A stretch of 64,000 bases of DNA from Pedobacter lusitanus (GCF_040026395.1 NZ_CP157278.1:5518001-5582000), one strand, 5' to 3'. Positions 9,422-19,022 are shown, counted from the first letter of the stretch. The notes: a model not told the origin generated them from the letters alone. A program made the numbers and translations.

Positions 9422-9586
9422 TGGACTTTACAACAAACGGCTGTCTTTAAAGTTTGATGCTGACTATTAGCTACAGGTAATGATTGTGTCAAGAGTCAGA
9501 TTAGCTAAAACATATCTTCGCTTTCCGGGTTAGTTAAAACAGTTGAATTGTAAACAGGATCAGCAGATCATTGATAAATACAGCAC

Positions 9587-10363
9587 ATGAAGAAACTGGA
9601 AAACAAAATTGCACTGGTAACCGGATCGGATTCCGGAATCGGCCGTGCCATTGCAATTGAATTTGCTAAAAACGGAGCAAACGTTATTGTTTGTTATCAT
9701 AGCAACGAAGAAAGAGGACAGCAGGCGTTGAAGTCTGTACAGGAATTTGGGCCAGAAGCTACGCTGATTAAACTTGATGTCAGTAATGAACAGGATGTGG
9801 AAGAAAAGCTGGAGGCTGTCATCAGAGAATTAGGAGGAATTGATATTCTGGTAAATAATTCGGGTGTGAATGGTTCCGGAATTCCGGTTGACGAAATGAA
9901 TACTGCTACCTTTGACAGAACTATAAAAACGAATCTTTATGGTACATTTTTCTGTAGCAGGAAATTTATTCAGCACCGCAAAGGAGTGAAGAAGCCGGGG
10001 AAAATCATCAATATATCTTCTGTTCATGAAGAAATTAATGCTCCGGGTAATGCAGATTATAATGCTTCAAAAGCAGGGATCAAAAATCTGATGCGGACAA
10101 TTGCGCTGGAAGTAGGGAAATTCGGGATTAACGTAAATAATATTGCACCAGGAATGATTCTGACAGCTATGAATCAGAAAGCAGTAGATGATCCTAAGGT
10201 CAGAGAGCGTGCAGAAGAGAATATTCCGCTGCTCAGGGCAGGGAAACCAGAGGAGATTGCTTATCTGGCATTGTTTCTGGCTTCTGATGAAGCAAACTAC
10301 GTAACAGGCAGTACTTATGTGATGGATGGCGGCTTAACGATCAATATAGGGCAGGGAGCCTGA
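9587..10363 (+). CDS. SDR-family dehydrogenase, glucose-1-dehydrogenase-like
   Basis: Classical short-chain dehydrogenase of 258 residues with a Rossmann cofactor motif TGSDSGIG (12-19), NNSG (90-93) and the catalytic set S145, Y158, K162 (YNASK). The end motif YVTGSTYVMDGG is usual. The overall pattern resembles glucose 1-dehydrogenases and related polyol dehydrogenases; substrate and NAD versus NADP preference cannot be fixed. It is transcribed alone, divergent from the repair operon. TATCTTCG at 9513-9520 is a one-mismatch -7 candidate. A long shared hairpin ends it. Confidence 0.85.
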   Translation: MKKLENKIALVTGSDSGIGRAIAIEFAKNGANVIVCYHSNEERGQQALKSVQEFGPEATLIKLDVSNEQDVEEKLEAVIRELGGIDILVNNSGVNGSGIPVDEMNTATFDRTIKTNLYGTFFCSRKFIQHRKGVKKPGKIINISSVHEEINAPGNADYNASKAGIKNLMRTIALEVGKFGINVNNIAPGMILTAMNQKAVDDPKVRERAEENIPLLRAGKPEEIAYLALFLASDEANYVTGSTYVMDGGLTINIGQGA

Positions 10364-10377
10364 TTGGAAAATAAATT

Positions 10378-10440
10378 CCTGTTTTACTGAAAAAGCCCCT
10401 TATCTCGTAATCGGATAAGGGGCTTTTTTAGTAAAACAGG
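10378..10440. terminator. Long bidirectional terminator hairpin
   Basis: Outer arms cctgttttact/agtaaaacagg (10378-10388, 10430-10440) and inner arms aaaagccccttatc/gataaggggctttt (10391-10404, 10414-10427) join through an A-T and a G-T pair. The result is a nearly continuous 27-bp stem with a 9-nt loop. It lies between two convergent genes and has A and T tracts on both sides. Confidence 0.85.
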
Positions 10441-10441
10441 C

Positions 10442-12625
10442 TTATTTGCCTCCCGGAGGACAATTGGTCTGCAGGAATTTAGTGTAGATTTTAGAAAGAT
10501 GCTCTCTGGTACCTTCGCCTTCACCAATTCCATGTGTACGGTTTGGATAGGCCATCATCTGAAACACTTTCTGGTTTTTAATCAGTTCATTAATCAGCAT
10601 TTCAGCATTTTGATAATGTACATTATCATCGCCTGTGCCATGAATATATAATAAGTTTCCTTTTAAATTCTTTGCATAGGTAATAGGTGAACCTTGAATA
10701 TAGGCTTCTTTAGTTTTTAAAGGAGAACCCATATAACGTTCCTGATAGATGTTGTCATAGGTAAGCTGATTGCCTACTGCAGCAATTGCAATACCTGTTT
10801 TGTAAATTTCAGGGTACTGGAACATCAGGTTAAGTGTCGATGAACCACCTCCGCTCCATCCCCAGATCGTAACACGGTCCTTATCTACAAATGACCATTT
10901 CAGAATTTCTTTAGCAGCCATTGCCTGATCACGGATGTTTAATGTGCCGATCTTTTTATAGATAGATTTACGGAACTCACGACCCTTAGGTGCTGGTGTA
11001 CCACGATTTTCTATCGAAATATAGATATAGCCGTCTTTTGGCATATCACCATCATATAAGAAATTGTAAGAAACGCCATAAGTATCTGTCACAGTTTGTG
11101 AACCCGGTTCACCATAAACATAAAATACTACAGGATATTTTTTTGTCTGATCAAAGTTATCCGGTTTTTTCATCCAGCCGTCCAGTTCTACGCCATCTTC
11201 AGTTTTTATTTTGAAGAATTCAGTCTTGTTTTTAGGTGGTTTAATCCTGGCTAACTGATTTGTTAAACTGCCTTCCATAGTGAAAGGATTACCTGTGTCT
11301 AACTTCATCCATTCGCTGATGGCAGGTACATTTGCATTCTCATAGCTATGGTGAGCAAAAACACCGTTAGGAGAAATATCATATTTATGTGTTCCAGGAA
11401 ATATAGATGGTGTAACTGATTCCAGTTTACCTTTGCCATCCAGTTTTGTTTTATACAGATATTTCTGTGTTGCATTTACAGGGGAAGCCATGAAATAGAA
11501 AGTGTTGTTTTTCTCATCTACCAGGCTGCTTTCAATCACATCATAATCACCTTTGGTAATCAGAGTTTGTTTTTTACCGTCTTTGCTGATGCGGTAAAGA
11601 TGACGCCATCCGTCTTTTTCACTTGGCCAGATAAATTCTTTTCCATTGTTGATCCATTGCCATTCCGGCGCAGCATCAATCCATGCTTTATCAGTTTCTG
11701 TATAAATATTTGATACCGATCCGGATTGAGTATCAGCCACAAATACACGGCTGGTATTCTGTTCTCTGTTCAGTTGCTGTAAAATCAGATCTTTTGTATT
11801 AGGCACCCAGTCCATTCTTGGAATGTAATTCTGTATCGGATCACCGGGAACCTTTACCCAGGCAGTTTGTCCGGTACTTACATTGACTATCCCAACTTTG
11901 CACGAAGAAGGATCTTCACCTACAATAGGGTACTCCAGAGGTACAGTGAACGGATAGATGGAATCGGTATTATTGATCATCAGGAAGTTCTTGATCTTAC
12001 CCGCATCAATCTGCCAGTAGGCGATAGAAGTGCCGTCCGGACTCCATTTAAAACCGTCTCTGCAGTTGAATTCTTCTTCGTAGGCCCAATCAAATGTTCC
12101 GTTGATTAATTTCTCCGTACCATCAGTAGTTAGCGCTTTACTGGTTCCGCTGTTAATATCTTCAATATAGAGGTTGTGTCCGCTTACGTAAGCAACTTTA
12201 CTTGCATCAGGAGATAATTTGGCAAACATTAAAGAAGAAGCGGGTTTGTCTTTTCCGATTTGCGTTAGTTTATTAGCAGTTAAATCTGCCAGCCAGTAAT
12301 CTCCGCGGGTTTCATAACGCCATACTCTTTTGCTGTTGGTATAGATCAGTGCCTTGGTTCCGTCAGCAGAAAGCACAAAATCCTTGATGGCTAATGGCTG
12401 GTGCTGTCCGGCCGGGGTAAGCAGCGCGCTGCTGATTAAAACTTTGGTTTCGTTTTTAGGTAGAGTGACTATTTCTATTCCCCGGTATGAATTCTGATAG
12501 TAACCGTTACCATCTTTAGTCCAGTTGATTCCTTCTTTTTTATGCTGGGCATTTGCCGGCAGGGTGTAAAAAGAAGTAACAAAGATGACAATAGTCAATT
12601 TTGAAATAATGAGTTTCCGCTTCAT
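10442..12625 (-). CDS. Secreted dipeptidyl-peptidase IV (S9B)
   Basis: 727-residue prolyl-specific serine peptidase that removes X-Pro dipeptides from peptide N-termini in the periplasm. A signal peptide covers about residues 1-26 (cleavage near ANAQ). The beta-propeller part contains the DPP-IV hallmark DWAYEEEF, whose glutamates bind the substrate N-terminus. The hydrolase domain has the nucleophile motif GWSGGG with S591, then GTGDDNVHYQN (Asp) and NRTHGIGEG (His). The length matches the family and no key residue is missing. It is a single gene; a TACATTTG box lies 98 nt upstream (12723-12730, minus strand). Confidence 0.92.
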   Translation of the reverse strand: MKRKLIISKLTIVIFVTSFYTLPANAQHKKEGINWTKDGNGYYQNSYRGIEIVTLPKNETKVLISSALLTPAGQHQPLAIKDFVLSADGTKALIYTNSKRVWRYETRGDYWLADLTANKLTQIGKDKPASSLMFAKLSPDASKVAYVSGHNLYIEDINSGTSKALTTDGTEKLINGTFDWAYEEEFNCRDGFKWSPDGTSIAYWQIDAGKIKNFLMINNTDSIYPFTVPLEYPIVGEDPSSCKVGIVNVSTGQTAWVKVPGDPIQNYIPRMDWVPNTKDLILQQLNREQNTSRVFVADTQSGSVSNIYTETDKAWIDAAPEWQWINNGKEFIWPSEKDGWRHLYRISKDGKKQTLITKGDYDVIESSLVDEKNNTFYFMASPVNATQKYLYKTKLDGKGKLESVTPSIFPGTHKYDISPNGVFAHHSYENANVPAISEWMKLDTGNPFTMEGSLTNQLARIKPPKNKTEFFKIKTEDGVELDGWMKKPDNFDQTKKYPVVFYVYGEPGSQTVTDTYGVSYNFLYDGDMPKDGYIYISIENRGTPAPKGREFRKSIYKKIGTLNIRDQAMAAKEILKWSFVDKDRVTIWGWSGGGSSTLNLMFQYPEIYKTGIAIAAVGNQLTYDNIYQERYMGSPLKTKEAYIQGSPITYAKNLKGNLLYIHGTGDDNVHYQNAEMLINELIKNQKVFQMMAYPNRTHGIGEGEGTREHLSKIYTKFLQTNCPPGGK

Positions 12626-12722
12626 TTGATTTTGAATAATTATAATTGGTTTGGCACCTGTGGTCCCTGCAGGATTTTTGTTTTACCCGGTTTTTAGGGG
12701 TTCTCTCATCTTTCCTGTAATT

Positions 12723-12730
12723 CAAATGTA
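12723..12730 (-). promoter_or_regulatory. Predicted -7 box for the DPP-IV gene
   Basis: TACATTTG on the minus strand, an exact TAnnTTTG match downstream of the terminator of the preceding operon. It implies a leader of about 90 nt. Confidence 0.4.
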
Positions 12731-12784
12731 ATACATTGTTTGTTCTGGTTAAAACCCATTTATCAGTTTGGGGCAAATAGACAT

Positions 12785-12840
12785 AAAAAAAGCCCTCTGG
12801 TAACAACATTGTTTAAATGCAGCTTCCAGAGGGCTTTTTT
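12785..12840 (-). terminator. Terminator of the MerR-ComEC-hydratase run
   Basis: Perfect 15-bp arms aaaaaagccctctgg (12785-12799) and ccagagggctttttt (12826-12840) with a 26-nt loop, placed 17 nt past the stop of the 12857 gene. The T tract on the minus strand suits termination of the upstream minus-strand genes. Confidence 0.8.
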
Positions 12841-12856
12841 TTGAGGTAATCAGATC

Positions 12857-13528
12857 TTACTGACCACCCATTGCTCTTAAAGCATCCATAGTAGTCAGTT
12901 CATAAGCTGCAGGTACGTCAAGGGTAATAGGACCTACTTTGTCTTCCGCAAGAGCTTTGATCGTTATCACTGCTTTTACACCGTTTTGTACACGGGTGAA
13001 TTTTACAGGAGTTCCTTTAACAGCTTTGAATTCTTCACCGATAATTCCTTCCGGTAACTGAATGTCAGTTGTTGCCCAAAGTTCAAAAGGAGCACCTTTG
13101 TCATCTTTGTAAGTGTATTTTTCTGTATTGTAGTTTCCTATTTTCAGTTTCTCACCAGTTGCTTTGAAATCACTTAATACAGGTGTTTTACCCATAGTTT
13201 GTTCAGTTTCTTCTTTAGTGGTTTTTACTGCATATTGCTTTTGAATTGGTGGTACATCTACCAGTACCAGGCCATTTTTCTGAATACCATCAGAAATGAT
13301 TGTGATTTTAGCAGGTCCCTGCTGCATTTCTATTTTCAGGATATTTCCGTTGAATTTGAATTTAGTTTCTGCCGGAAGCTGTGAAGCCATTGACTGTTGT
13401 TCAGCTGTCAGATCATAGGTAATACCATAAGTCAGTGTACCTTCGTTCACTTTTTTCTGTGCATTTGCAATCACTGCAGTGCTGATTAATATTACAGCCA
13501 GTACACTTGTTTTAATCGATTTTAACAT
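12857..13528 (-). CDS. Secreted protein of unknown function
   Basis: About 223 residues. The start at ATG 13528 puts a clear signal peptide at the N-terminus (LAVILISTAVIANAQ); the open frame extends to 13624 but there it would overlap the enoyl-CoA hydratase gene and bury the signal peptide. The mature protein looks like a beta-rich periplasmic or lipoprotein-carrier-like fold (GTLTYGITYDL, then alternating short strands) with no cysteines or catalytic motif I recognise. It follows the hydratase gene by 19 nt and precedes a strong terminator, so it is the last gene of the run. I cannot assign a function. Confidence 0.75.
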   Translation of the reverse strand: MLKSIKTSVLAVILISTAVIANAQKKVNEGTLTYGITYDLTAEQQSMASQLPAETKFKFNGNILKIEMQQGPAKITIISDGIQKNGLVLVDVPPIQKQYAVKTTKEETEQTMGKTPVLSDFKATGEKLKIGNYNTEKYTYKDDKGAPFELWATTDIQLPEGIIGEEFKAVKGTPVKFTRVQNGVKAVITIKALAEDKVGPITLDVPAAYELTTMDALRAMGGQ

Positions 13529-13547
13529 ATTTTTAGTTTTTGATAGT

Positions 13548-14327
13548 TTACCATTTAATTTTTTCCTTGCTGATAAAAGAAGCGATTCCCTTTTTAAAGT
13601 CGTCACTTTCTCTAACCCGCGCATTGATTTTTACTGCCAGATTCAAACTCTTTTCCAATTCAGGATTCGTAGTCTGACCAATCAGTTGTTTAGTTACCAT
13701 TAAGGAGTTTCCTGAAGCCTCATCGCAAAGCTTTTGCGCAAAATCCTGTACCTTCTGACTAATTTCATCTTTATTTGTTACATAAGTAATCAAATTATAG
13801 GCCAGTGCCTGCTCTGCTGAAAATAAATCTCCTGTCAGCAATATCTTTTTGGCTATAGTTTCACTGGTTTTGCGCATTAAAAAGCAGGAAACTATTGCCG
13901 GCACAAAGCCGAGTTTTACTTCTGTATAACCGAAATTTGCTTCAGGAACAGCAAAAACAATGTCGCAAACGGTTGCCAGCCCGCATCCTCCGGCAATTGC
14001 ATGACCTTCCACCTGGGCAATAACCACTTTAGGCAAATAATAAATTGTCGTGAAGAGATTTTTTAGATTTTCACTATCCTGCACGTTTTCTTCATGCGTG
14101 TTATTTTGTAGCTGCTGCAGATAAGCAAGGTCAGCACCAGCACTGAAAGCAGGACCAACGGCCTTTAAAATGATCACTTTTACCTCTTCATCGTCGGATG
14201 CTGTTAAAAGCATCTGGGTTAAAGCACTCACCAGTTCCGGACTAAAGGCATTACGTTTATCAGGACGGTTTAGTGAAATTGTAGCAATACGGTTTTCTAC
14301 TGTATATAATACCAGGGATGATGTCAT
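13548..14327 (-). CDS. Enoyl-CoA hydratase/isomerase family protein
   Basis: Crotonase-fold enzyme of 259 residues acting on an acyl-CoA thioester. The N-terminal motif ISLNRPDKRNAFSPEL and the oxyanion-hole segments FSAGADLAYLQ and GHAIAGGCGLATVCD are present. The second region continues FGYTEVKLGFVPA, where E is in the position of one catalytic glutamate of hydratases. A role in fatty acid or branched-chain amino acid breakdown (methylglutaconyl-CoA hydratase type) is plausible but not provable. It lies 20 nt behind comEC with no terminator between, so it is probably co-transcribed although functionally unrelated. Confidence 0.85.
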   Translation of the reverse strand: MTSSLVLYTVENRIATISLNRPDKRNAFSPELVSALTQMLLTASDDEEVKVIILKAVGPAFSAGADLAYLQQLQNNTHEENVQDSENLKNLFTTIYYLPKVVIAQVEGHAIAGGCGLATVCDIVFAVPEANFGYTEVKLGFVPAIVSCFLMRKTSETIAKKILLTGDLFSAEQALAYNLITYVTNKDEISQKVQDFAQKLCDEASGNSLMVTKQLIGQTTNPELEKSLNLAVKINARVRESDDFKKGIASFISKEKIKW

Positions 14328-14347
14328 GAATAAAGATTATAAATGAA

Positions 14348-16438
14348 TTATTTGATAGCGATCAAATATCCCGTATTTTTTCTTAATACCATGGCCGATC
14401 CACTAAAATTTAAAGTGTCCTGCAGATATTGCCGGACAGCGTAATTTCTGTTGCTGGCATCTATCCATATTTTTCTGAAGCTGATATCCTGCCTCAGTTC
14501 AGTTATTTTTACTTTTGGCTGGTCATGTATCCAGATTGCATCAAATACTGGCTTATGCTTTATCTTTTGGTGGTTAAATGAAGTGTCCAGGAGTAATACC
14601 CTGAAGTTTCTGAACAGGAGCTGATGTTCTTTAATTGTCAGCTCATCTGAGTGGATGTTCTCCTTCCATTTTATGCAGGTAATCTTACCGACTCTCAGTT
14701 TGTTCAGTGCCGGCTGTATATGGAAACTGAAAGCCCGATCACCGGGTTTAAGATCTGTGATTAAGACTGCTTTCCGGCCACTGATGATCCCTACTGCGTA
14801 GTTTCTGTTCAGGCTGAAAAGAATGATTTGGTGTTGCTGTGCTGCCCTGATCTGCTCCTGTGTCTGCAGGGTCTGAAAGCCGGTGAATAGTAATAAAGAA
14901 AACGTTAGCAGCAGCTTGTTTTTTTGCGACAGGGCAGCTAAGAATAAAAACAGGAAAAGGTAAAGCAGCAGCAGTTCAGTAGTGGTATACCAGATGGCAC
15001 TGATGCTGGAGTAGGGGAGAGCGGCTATTTTTTTTAATCCCTCATTCATGAAAATAATCAGCCATTCAAACAGTGGTGATAGCCAGTATAAATCAAAGAT
15101 TAAGAGAATAATACCAATATACATCAAAAGTATGACTGGAAGTGTAATGAACAGGTTGCTGATCATAAAAAACACCGGGAACTGGTGAAAATAATAGCAG
15201 CTTAAAGGATAGGTGAAGACCTGAGCCGAAACAGAAAGCGACAATAGACCCGCTGGTTTTTGCAGCAGGTATGATTTGAATCTGATCAGCTTTTCCAGTT
15301 GAGGCTGTAAAAATATCAATCCCGAAATGGCCGAATAAGAGAGTTGAAAACCAATATCCCAGAGTAAAAAAGGGTCGTAGAGTAAAAGGCAGAACGCCGA
15401 GAAATATAAGATATGGCGGCTGTCGGTATGCTGATGAGCTGATCTGGCTAGTATGAACATGGATAACATGACGGCCGATCGTAAAACGGATGCAGAATAA
15501 CCGGTCAGCAAAGTATAAAACCAGATTAGTGTAAGCAGGATGATGACTTTAATCCACTTTAGTATCAATTTCCTGTCCATCCATTTTAAGAGCTGGTTTA
15601 GGACCAGGTAGATAATGCCTACATGCATTCCTGAAACGGAGAGTGCATGAATAGTTCCTGTTTTTGAATAAGCGCTAAGGGTCTCTGCGTTTAAATCTGC
15701 CCTGTAGCCAAGGATCAGTGTGGAGGCAACAGAAAAAGCATTATCATCGCTGATCAGCTTTCTGTACACATCGACCTGTTTTTTTCTGAATGCCAGTGCA
15801 AATCTGATTAAGGCATAACCTTTATACTCTTTTGAAGAGACCAGCTCCCGGGGGGCAAGGCGTATCTGATGATGAATATGCTGCAGGGCCAGCCACGATT
15901 TGAAGTCAAACTCTGCCAGGTTATATGGAGGTTCGACAGTCTTGTAGTTTGCCGGTATGTAATAAATCTCTCCATAATGGAGCTCCGGCAGATGTCCTGA
16001 ACCAGGAAGTATTGTGACCAGTAAATATCCGGTTGTCTGCTGTTTTTGCATTGCCTGGTAAGCGGTATAAACTTTCGCTTTAAATCTTAAAAATGAGTCT
16101 TGCTGCTGCGGTTCATCTGCGACAGATATACGCAGAAATTCTGCGGGATAACGCGAAAAATTGTTGGAATTTTCAAGCTGACTGGCATTACAATACCAGA
16201 GTATCCCTAAAGATAAAAAGAACAGATAGATTAAAACTGAGCTAATTGTCTTATGATTATAAACTTTAAGTAATCTGTATAAATTATTGATTGTTAATAT
16301 TAAAATAAATATAGAAACAGATATAAATAATACAGGCAAATTTAATTTGGTATTCTCTTGTCCATGCAGAACCGAAATTCCTATGCAAAAAGGCAGCAGA
16401 ATCTTGCCGAAAATGGAGGGATGATCGTACCTGGTCAT
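14348..16438 (-). CDS. comEC: ComEC/Rec2-family DNA-uptake channel
   Basis: 696-residue polytopic inner-membrane protein that in competent bacteria passes single-stranded DNA into the cytoplasm. The N-terminal third has membrane helices and a DUF4131-like soluble region (residues about 30-200). The competence domain follows, with the HALSVSGMHVGIIYL motif and about eight helices. The last 170 residues correspond to the metallo-beta-lactamase-like domain of long ComEC proteins. I see no HxHxDH metal site there, so this domain looks degenerate and unlikely to be a nuclease. It is preceded at 23 nt by the HHH/beta-barrel gene. Confidence 0.85.
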   Translation of the reverse strand: MTRYDHPSIFGKILLPFCIGISVLHGQENTKLNLPVLFISVSIFILILTINNLYRLLKVYNHKTISSVLIYLFFLSLGILWYCNASQLENSNNFSRYPAEFLRISVADEPQQQDSFLRFKAKVYTAYQAMQKQQTTGYLLVTILPGSGHLPELHYGEIYYIPANYKTVEPPYNLAEFDFKSWLALQHIHHQIRLAPRELVSSKEYKGYALIRFALAFRKKQVDVYRKLISDDNAFSVASTLILGYRADLNAETLSAYSKTGTIHALSVSGMHVGIIYLVLNQLLKWMDRKLILKWIKVIILLTLIWFYTLLTGYSASVLRSAVMLSMFILARSAHQHTDSRHILYFSAFCLLLYDPFLLWDIGFQLSYSAISGLIFLQPQLEKLIRFKSYLLQKPAGLLSLSVSAQVFTYPLSCYYFHQFPVFFMISNLFITLPVILLMYIGIILLIFDLYWLSPLFEWLIIFMNEGLKKIAALPYSSISAIWYTTTELLLLYLFLFLFLAALSQKNKLLLTFSLLLFTGFQTLQTQEQIRAAQQHQIILFSLNRNYAVGIISGRKAVLITDLKPGDRAFSFHIQPALNKLRVGKITCIKWKENIHSDELTIKEHQLLFRNFRVLLLDTSFNHQKIKHKPVFDAIWIHDQPKVKITELRQDISFRKIWIDASNRNYAVRQYLQDTLNFSGSAMVLRKNTGYLIAIK

Positions 16439-16461
16439 TTGCAGAGATAATAGACATTTAT

Positions 16462-18552
16462 TTAAAAACGGTAACGTATCTGGAGCCTGATGTCAGACCT
16501 GGTATTGCCATTGATTTCATCCAGTCCTGTACCCGTTTTTGTCTCTCCGGGATAGAGGTAAACTGCATACCTGGACCAGACCCTGAGGTGTCTGGACAGG
16601 GTGTAACTCAGGTTCAGAAATGATCTGATTCCTTTGCCGCTGTAAACACCCGATCCGGACCCATGCAGAACATCATCTTCATAGGCGTAGATTCTGCTGT
16701 TATAAGAAGGTGTATGAAAGAAAGCTAACCGGAGATTGCCTGAAAATCTGGAAGACATGGGCTGATAGCTGACGTCCTGATAAAACATATAGCCATACTC
16801 CTTATTCCCGTTCCCCTTTTGATAAAGGGTTAACTCAAATCTGTTTTGCAGTGTGGTTTTTCTGCTGGTCTGCCAGTGTACTTCCAGTCTGTAATTATCT
16901 TTTCTTACCGGGACAACCGGGTTTACAGGCTGGCCTGAACCTGCATTCTGCTCATTATGTTTAGTTTTCCAGCTCAGTAAAGCTTTAAATGTCTTGTCAG
17001 GATTAAAACTGAGGCGGCCGCTAAGTTCATAGCCCGCAGATGGTTCGTCTATCCTGTATTTGGCCCATGGAAACCAGAAAAAGTCTCCGTAAGCCGCTGC
17101 CGACCATTTTTTTGAAAGACTAATACGAATGCCGCCATAAATGCCTTTTTCATTGGCAGCGGTAGTTCCTTCACCCATAGCCTTGCTGTAAAAGCTAATA
17201 TGTTCTTTTGTGTAATCCCGGAAAAGAAGTACCGTAGAAATGCGGGGTGAAAGGCTGGCCATAGCTCCGCTCAATAAAGCTGCACCTCCGGGAATACTCT
17301 GCGCAACCTCACCGAAAAAGTAAATATTCCTGAAGGTGTGGTTGTAATGAAACCCGAGATTGGTAAGTTCTCTTCCACTAAAATTATACTGTTTATAGCG
17401 CTGATTGCCGGTGATAAATTCATGCTGGTAACCGGAGCGATATGCTGTTATTCCGAGGTCTGTATTATTGCTGCTATAAGTTGCGGCGAGACCATAAAGT
17501 AATAATCCAAGACTCCCTTTGCGCTCGTTTTCCGTAACGGTCCGGTGTAGCCCACTGGTGTTTATAGCCGAAAGGGTATATTTCCCATCTGCTGTTTTTG
17601 TTAAGGTTGCATCTAAATCTCTGAATGATATAAATGAAGTTAAATCAATGCTTTTTAGTAAATTATATGTTACACCTATTCCTCTGAAAAAGGAATATTC
17701 ATTGGCTGAGCTATAGGGTTTAAGCCCCGTATCTTTTTTGGCTACCCCTGCTACATCTTCTCCTTTTCCGAATGAAGAGCCTGTCCATAGACTCAGGCCC
17801 TGTCCGAATTGCAGGCTGTAATCTCCAGCGATAATCTTTTTGAACCGGCCGGTTTTGCCTATGGACAGACTTGCGGAAATAAAGTCAAAACCATTTTTAT
17901 TGTTTCCGCTGAAAAAGCTTTCCCCGGCATCTTTTTTAGCTGTCAGAAAGAAGGCGGCCCGGTCATGAAGTTTATACCGGTATTGGAGTAAAAGTCTTTC
18001 CGGCCCACCAGTATATTTGCTTCCGGATTGGGAACTGTATCCCTTTTGGGTTTCCAGTAACTGTCCATATCTCAGGGTGAATTCGCTGCTGCCCTTACCG
18101 GCTTTTTTGAAATCAATCCCCTGGTCTTCCTTAACTGTGACAAAAGGAGTGAGCATGGTAATAACAGAGAGGTCAAAGCCCTCGACAGACTGAAGTTCCA
18201 GTACGTCTTTAAATTTTCCGTTTATCCGGATATGCGTAAAGAAATTACTGATCTGAACCGGGGAAAGAAAGAAGAATTCTTTTAACTGTTCCGGGGTAAT
18301 CCGGTTGAGATCTGCGGGATGGCTGAGGTAAAAGGAAAGCCTTTCAGTCAGCTCAGCAAGATCTTCCTGTTCGGTAAAGGTTTCTGCAATGGAGGAGACG
18401 ATTTTCTTTAACTGTGCTTCCTGCTGGGCAAATACAGCAGTACAGGAGCAGCAGAGAACAAGCGGAAGTAATATACCATATCCCGGAAAAGAAATCCGCA
18501 GTATTGGGAACCCGGAGCACTGAACAGAAAAAGGGATTAACTTTAACATCAT
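16462..18552 (-). CDS. Helix-hairpin-helix protein with C-terminal outer-membrane barrel
   Basis: 696 residues with a hydrophobic secretion signal (about 1-42, CCSCTAVFAQ). A helix-hairpin-helix-like segment follows at about 70-135 (LNRITPEQLKEFF and ELQSVEGFD), the kind of fold used by ComEA to bind DNA. The remaining 550 residues are alternating aromatic/polar beta strands ending in DIRLQIRYRF; a terminal aromatic residue is typical of BAM-inserted outer-membrane barrels. It lies directly upstream of comEC, so a role in carrying DNA across the outer membrane is a reasonable inference. Alternative: a structural barrel that merely uses the HHH for protein contact. Confidence 0.7.
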   Translation of the reverse strand: MMLKLIPFSVQCSGFPILRISFPGYGILLPLVLCCSCTAVFAQQEAQLKKIVSSIAETFTEQEDLAELTERLSFYLSHPADLNRITPEQLKEFFFLSPVQISNFFTHIRINGKFKDVLELQSVEGFDLSVITMLTPFVTVKEDQGIDFKKAGKGSSEFTLRYGQLLETQKGYSSQSGSKYTGGPERLLLQYRYKLHDRAAFFLTAKKDAGESFFSGNNKNGFDFISASLSIGKTGRFKKIIAGDYSLQFGQGLSLWTGSSFGKGEDVAGVAKKDTGLKPYSSANEYSFFRGIGVTYNLLKSIDLTSFISFRDLDATLTKTADGKYTLSAINTSGLHRTVTENERKGSLGLLLYGLAATYSSNNTDLGITAYRSGYQHEFITGNQRYKQYNFSGRELTNLGFHYNHTFRNIYFFGEVAQSIPGGAALLSGAMASLSPRISTVLLFRDYTKEHISFYSKAMGEGTTAANEKGIYGGIRISLSKKWSAAAYGDFFWFPWAKYRIDEPSAGYELSGRLSFNPDKTFKALLSWKTKHNEQNAGSGQPVNPVVPVRKDNYRLEVHWQTSRKTTLQNRFELTLYQKGNGNKEYGYMFYQDVSYQPMSSRFSGNLRLAFFHTPSYNSRIYAYEDDVLHGSGSGVYSGKGIRSFLNLSYTLSRHLRVWSRYAVYLYPGETKTGTGLDEINGNTRSDIRLQIRYRF

Positions 18553-18598
18553 AATGTCAAAGTTAATCCCGATTTAGTTAATTATGTTAATTTATAAA

Positions 18599-18934
18599 TT
18601 AAATTTCTTCGTTTAACTTCAGTAAGAAGTCTTTCAGTTTTTCCAGTGAAGCGATGATTTTCTGGTTTTCCTTAACGTCTGCACTATTGTTTTTTAAGTG
18701 GTCTTTTGCCCCCTTAAGTGTGAAGCCCTTGTCGTCTACCAGGTGAAAAATGATCTTTAGATTCTCAATGTCTTCAGGAGTGAAAAGACGGTTGCCCTTT
18801 TTGTTTTTCTTAGGCTGAAGAACATCAAATTCCTTCTCGTAAAAGCGGATTTGTGAGGCGTTTACATTGAACATTTCGGTCACCTCACCCATCGTGTAAT
18901 ACATTTTATTAATTTCCCGTTCCTTGTAAGGCAT
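18599..18934 (-). CDS. MerR-family transcriptional regulator
   Basis: 111-residue DNA-binding protein. A MerR winged helix-turn-helix covers about residues 12-80 (YYTMGEVTEMFNVNASQIR, then YEKEFDVLQPKKNKKGNRLFTPEDI). A short dimerisation helix follows and there is no effector-binding domain or cysteine. ATG 18934 fits a TACATTTG box at 18982-18989; an internal ATG at residue 11 is the alternative. It is divergent from alaS and 46 nt upstream of the HHH-barrel gene, probably the first gene of that operon. Its ligand, if any, is unknown. Confidence 0.85.
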   Translation of the reverse strand: MPYKEREINKMYYTMGEVTEMFNVNASQIRFYEKEFDVLQPKKNKKGNRLFTPEDIENLKIIFHLVDDKGFTLKGAKDHLKNNSADVKENQKIIASLEKLKDFLLKLNEEI

Positions 18935-18981
18935 ACTTCTCTGTTGATATTTAGTGGTTTATAGCATTTATGTAAAGCATT

Positions 18982-18989
18982 CAAATGTA
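18982..18989 (-). promoter_or_regulatory. Predicted -7 box for the MerR operon
   Basis: TACATTTG on the minus strand, exact TAnnTTTG, giving a leader of about 40 nt to ATG 18934. Confidence 0.45.
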
Positions 18990-19022
18990 AAGGGATTTTA
19001 GTAGAATACCGCAATAAAATTT

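Noticed and set aside
12540..12809. 89-residue frame covering the start of the DPP-IV gene and the intergenic region
   Set aside because: It runs through a terminator hairpin and the signal peptide of the true gene.
13529..13624. N-terminal extension of the 12857 gene
   Set aside because: It overlaps the hydratase gene and would hide a clean signal peptide that begins at 13528.
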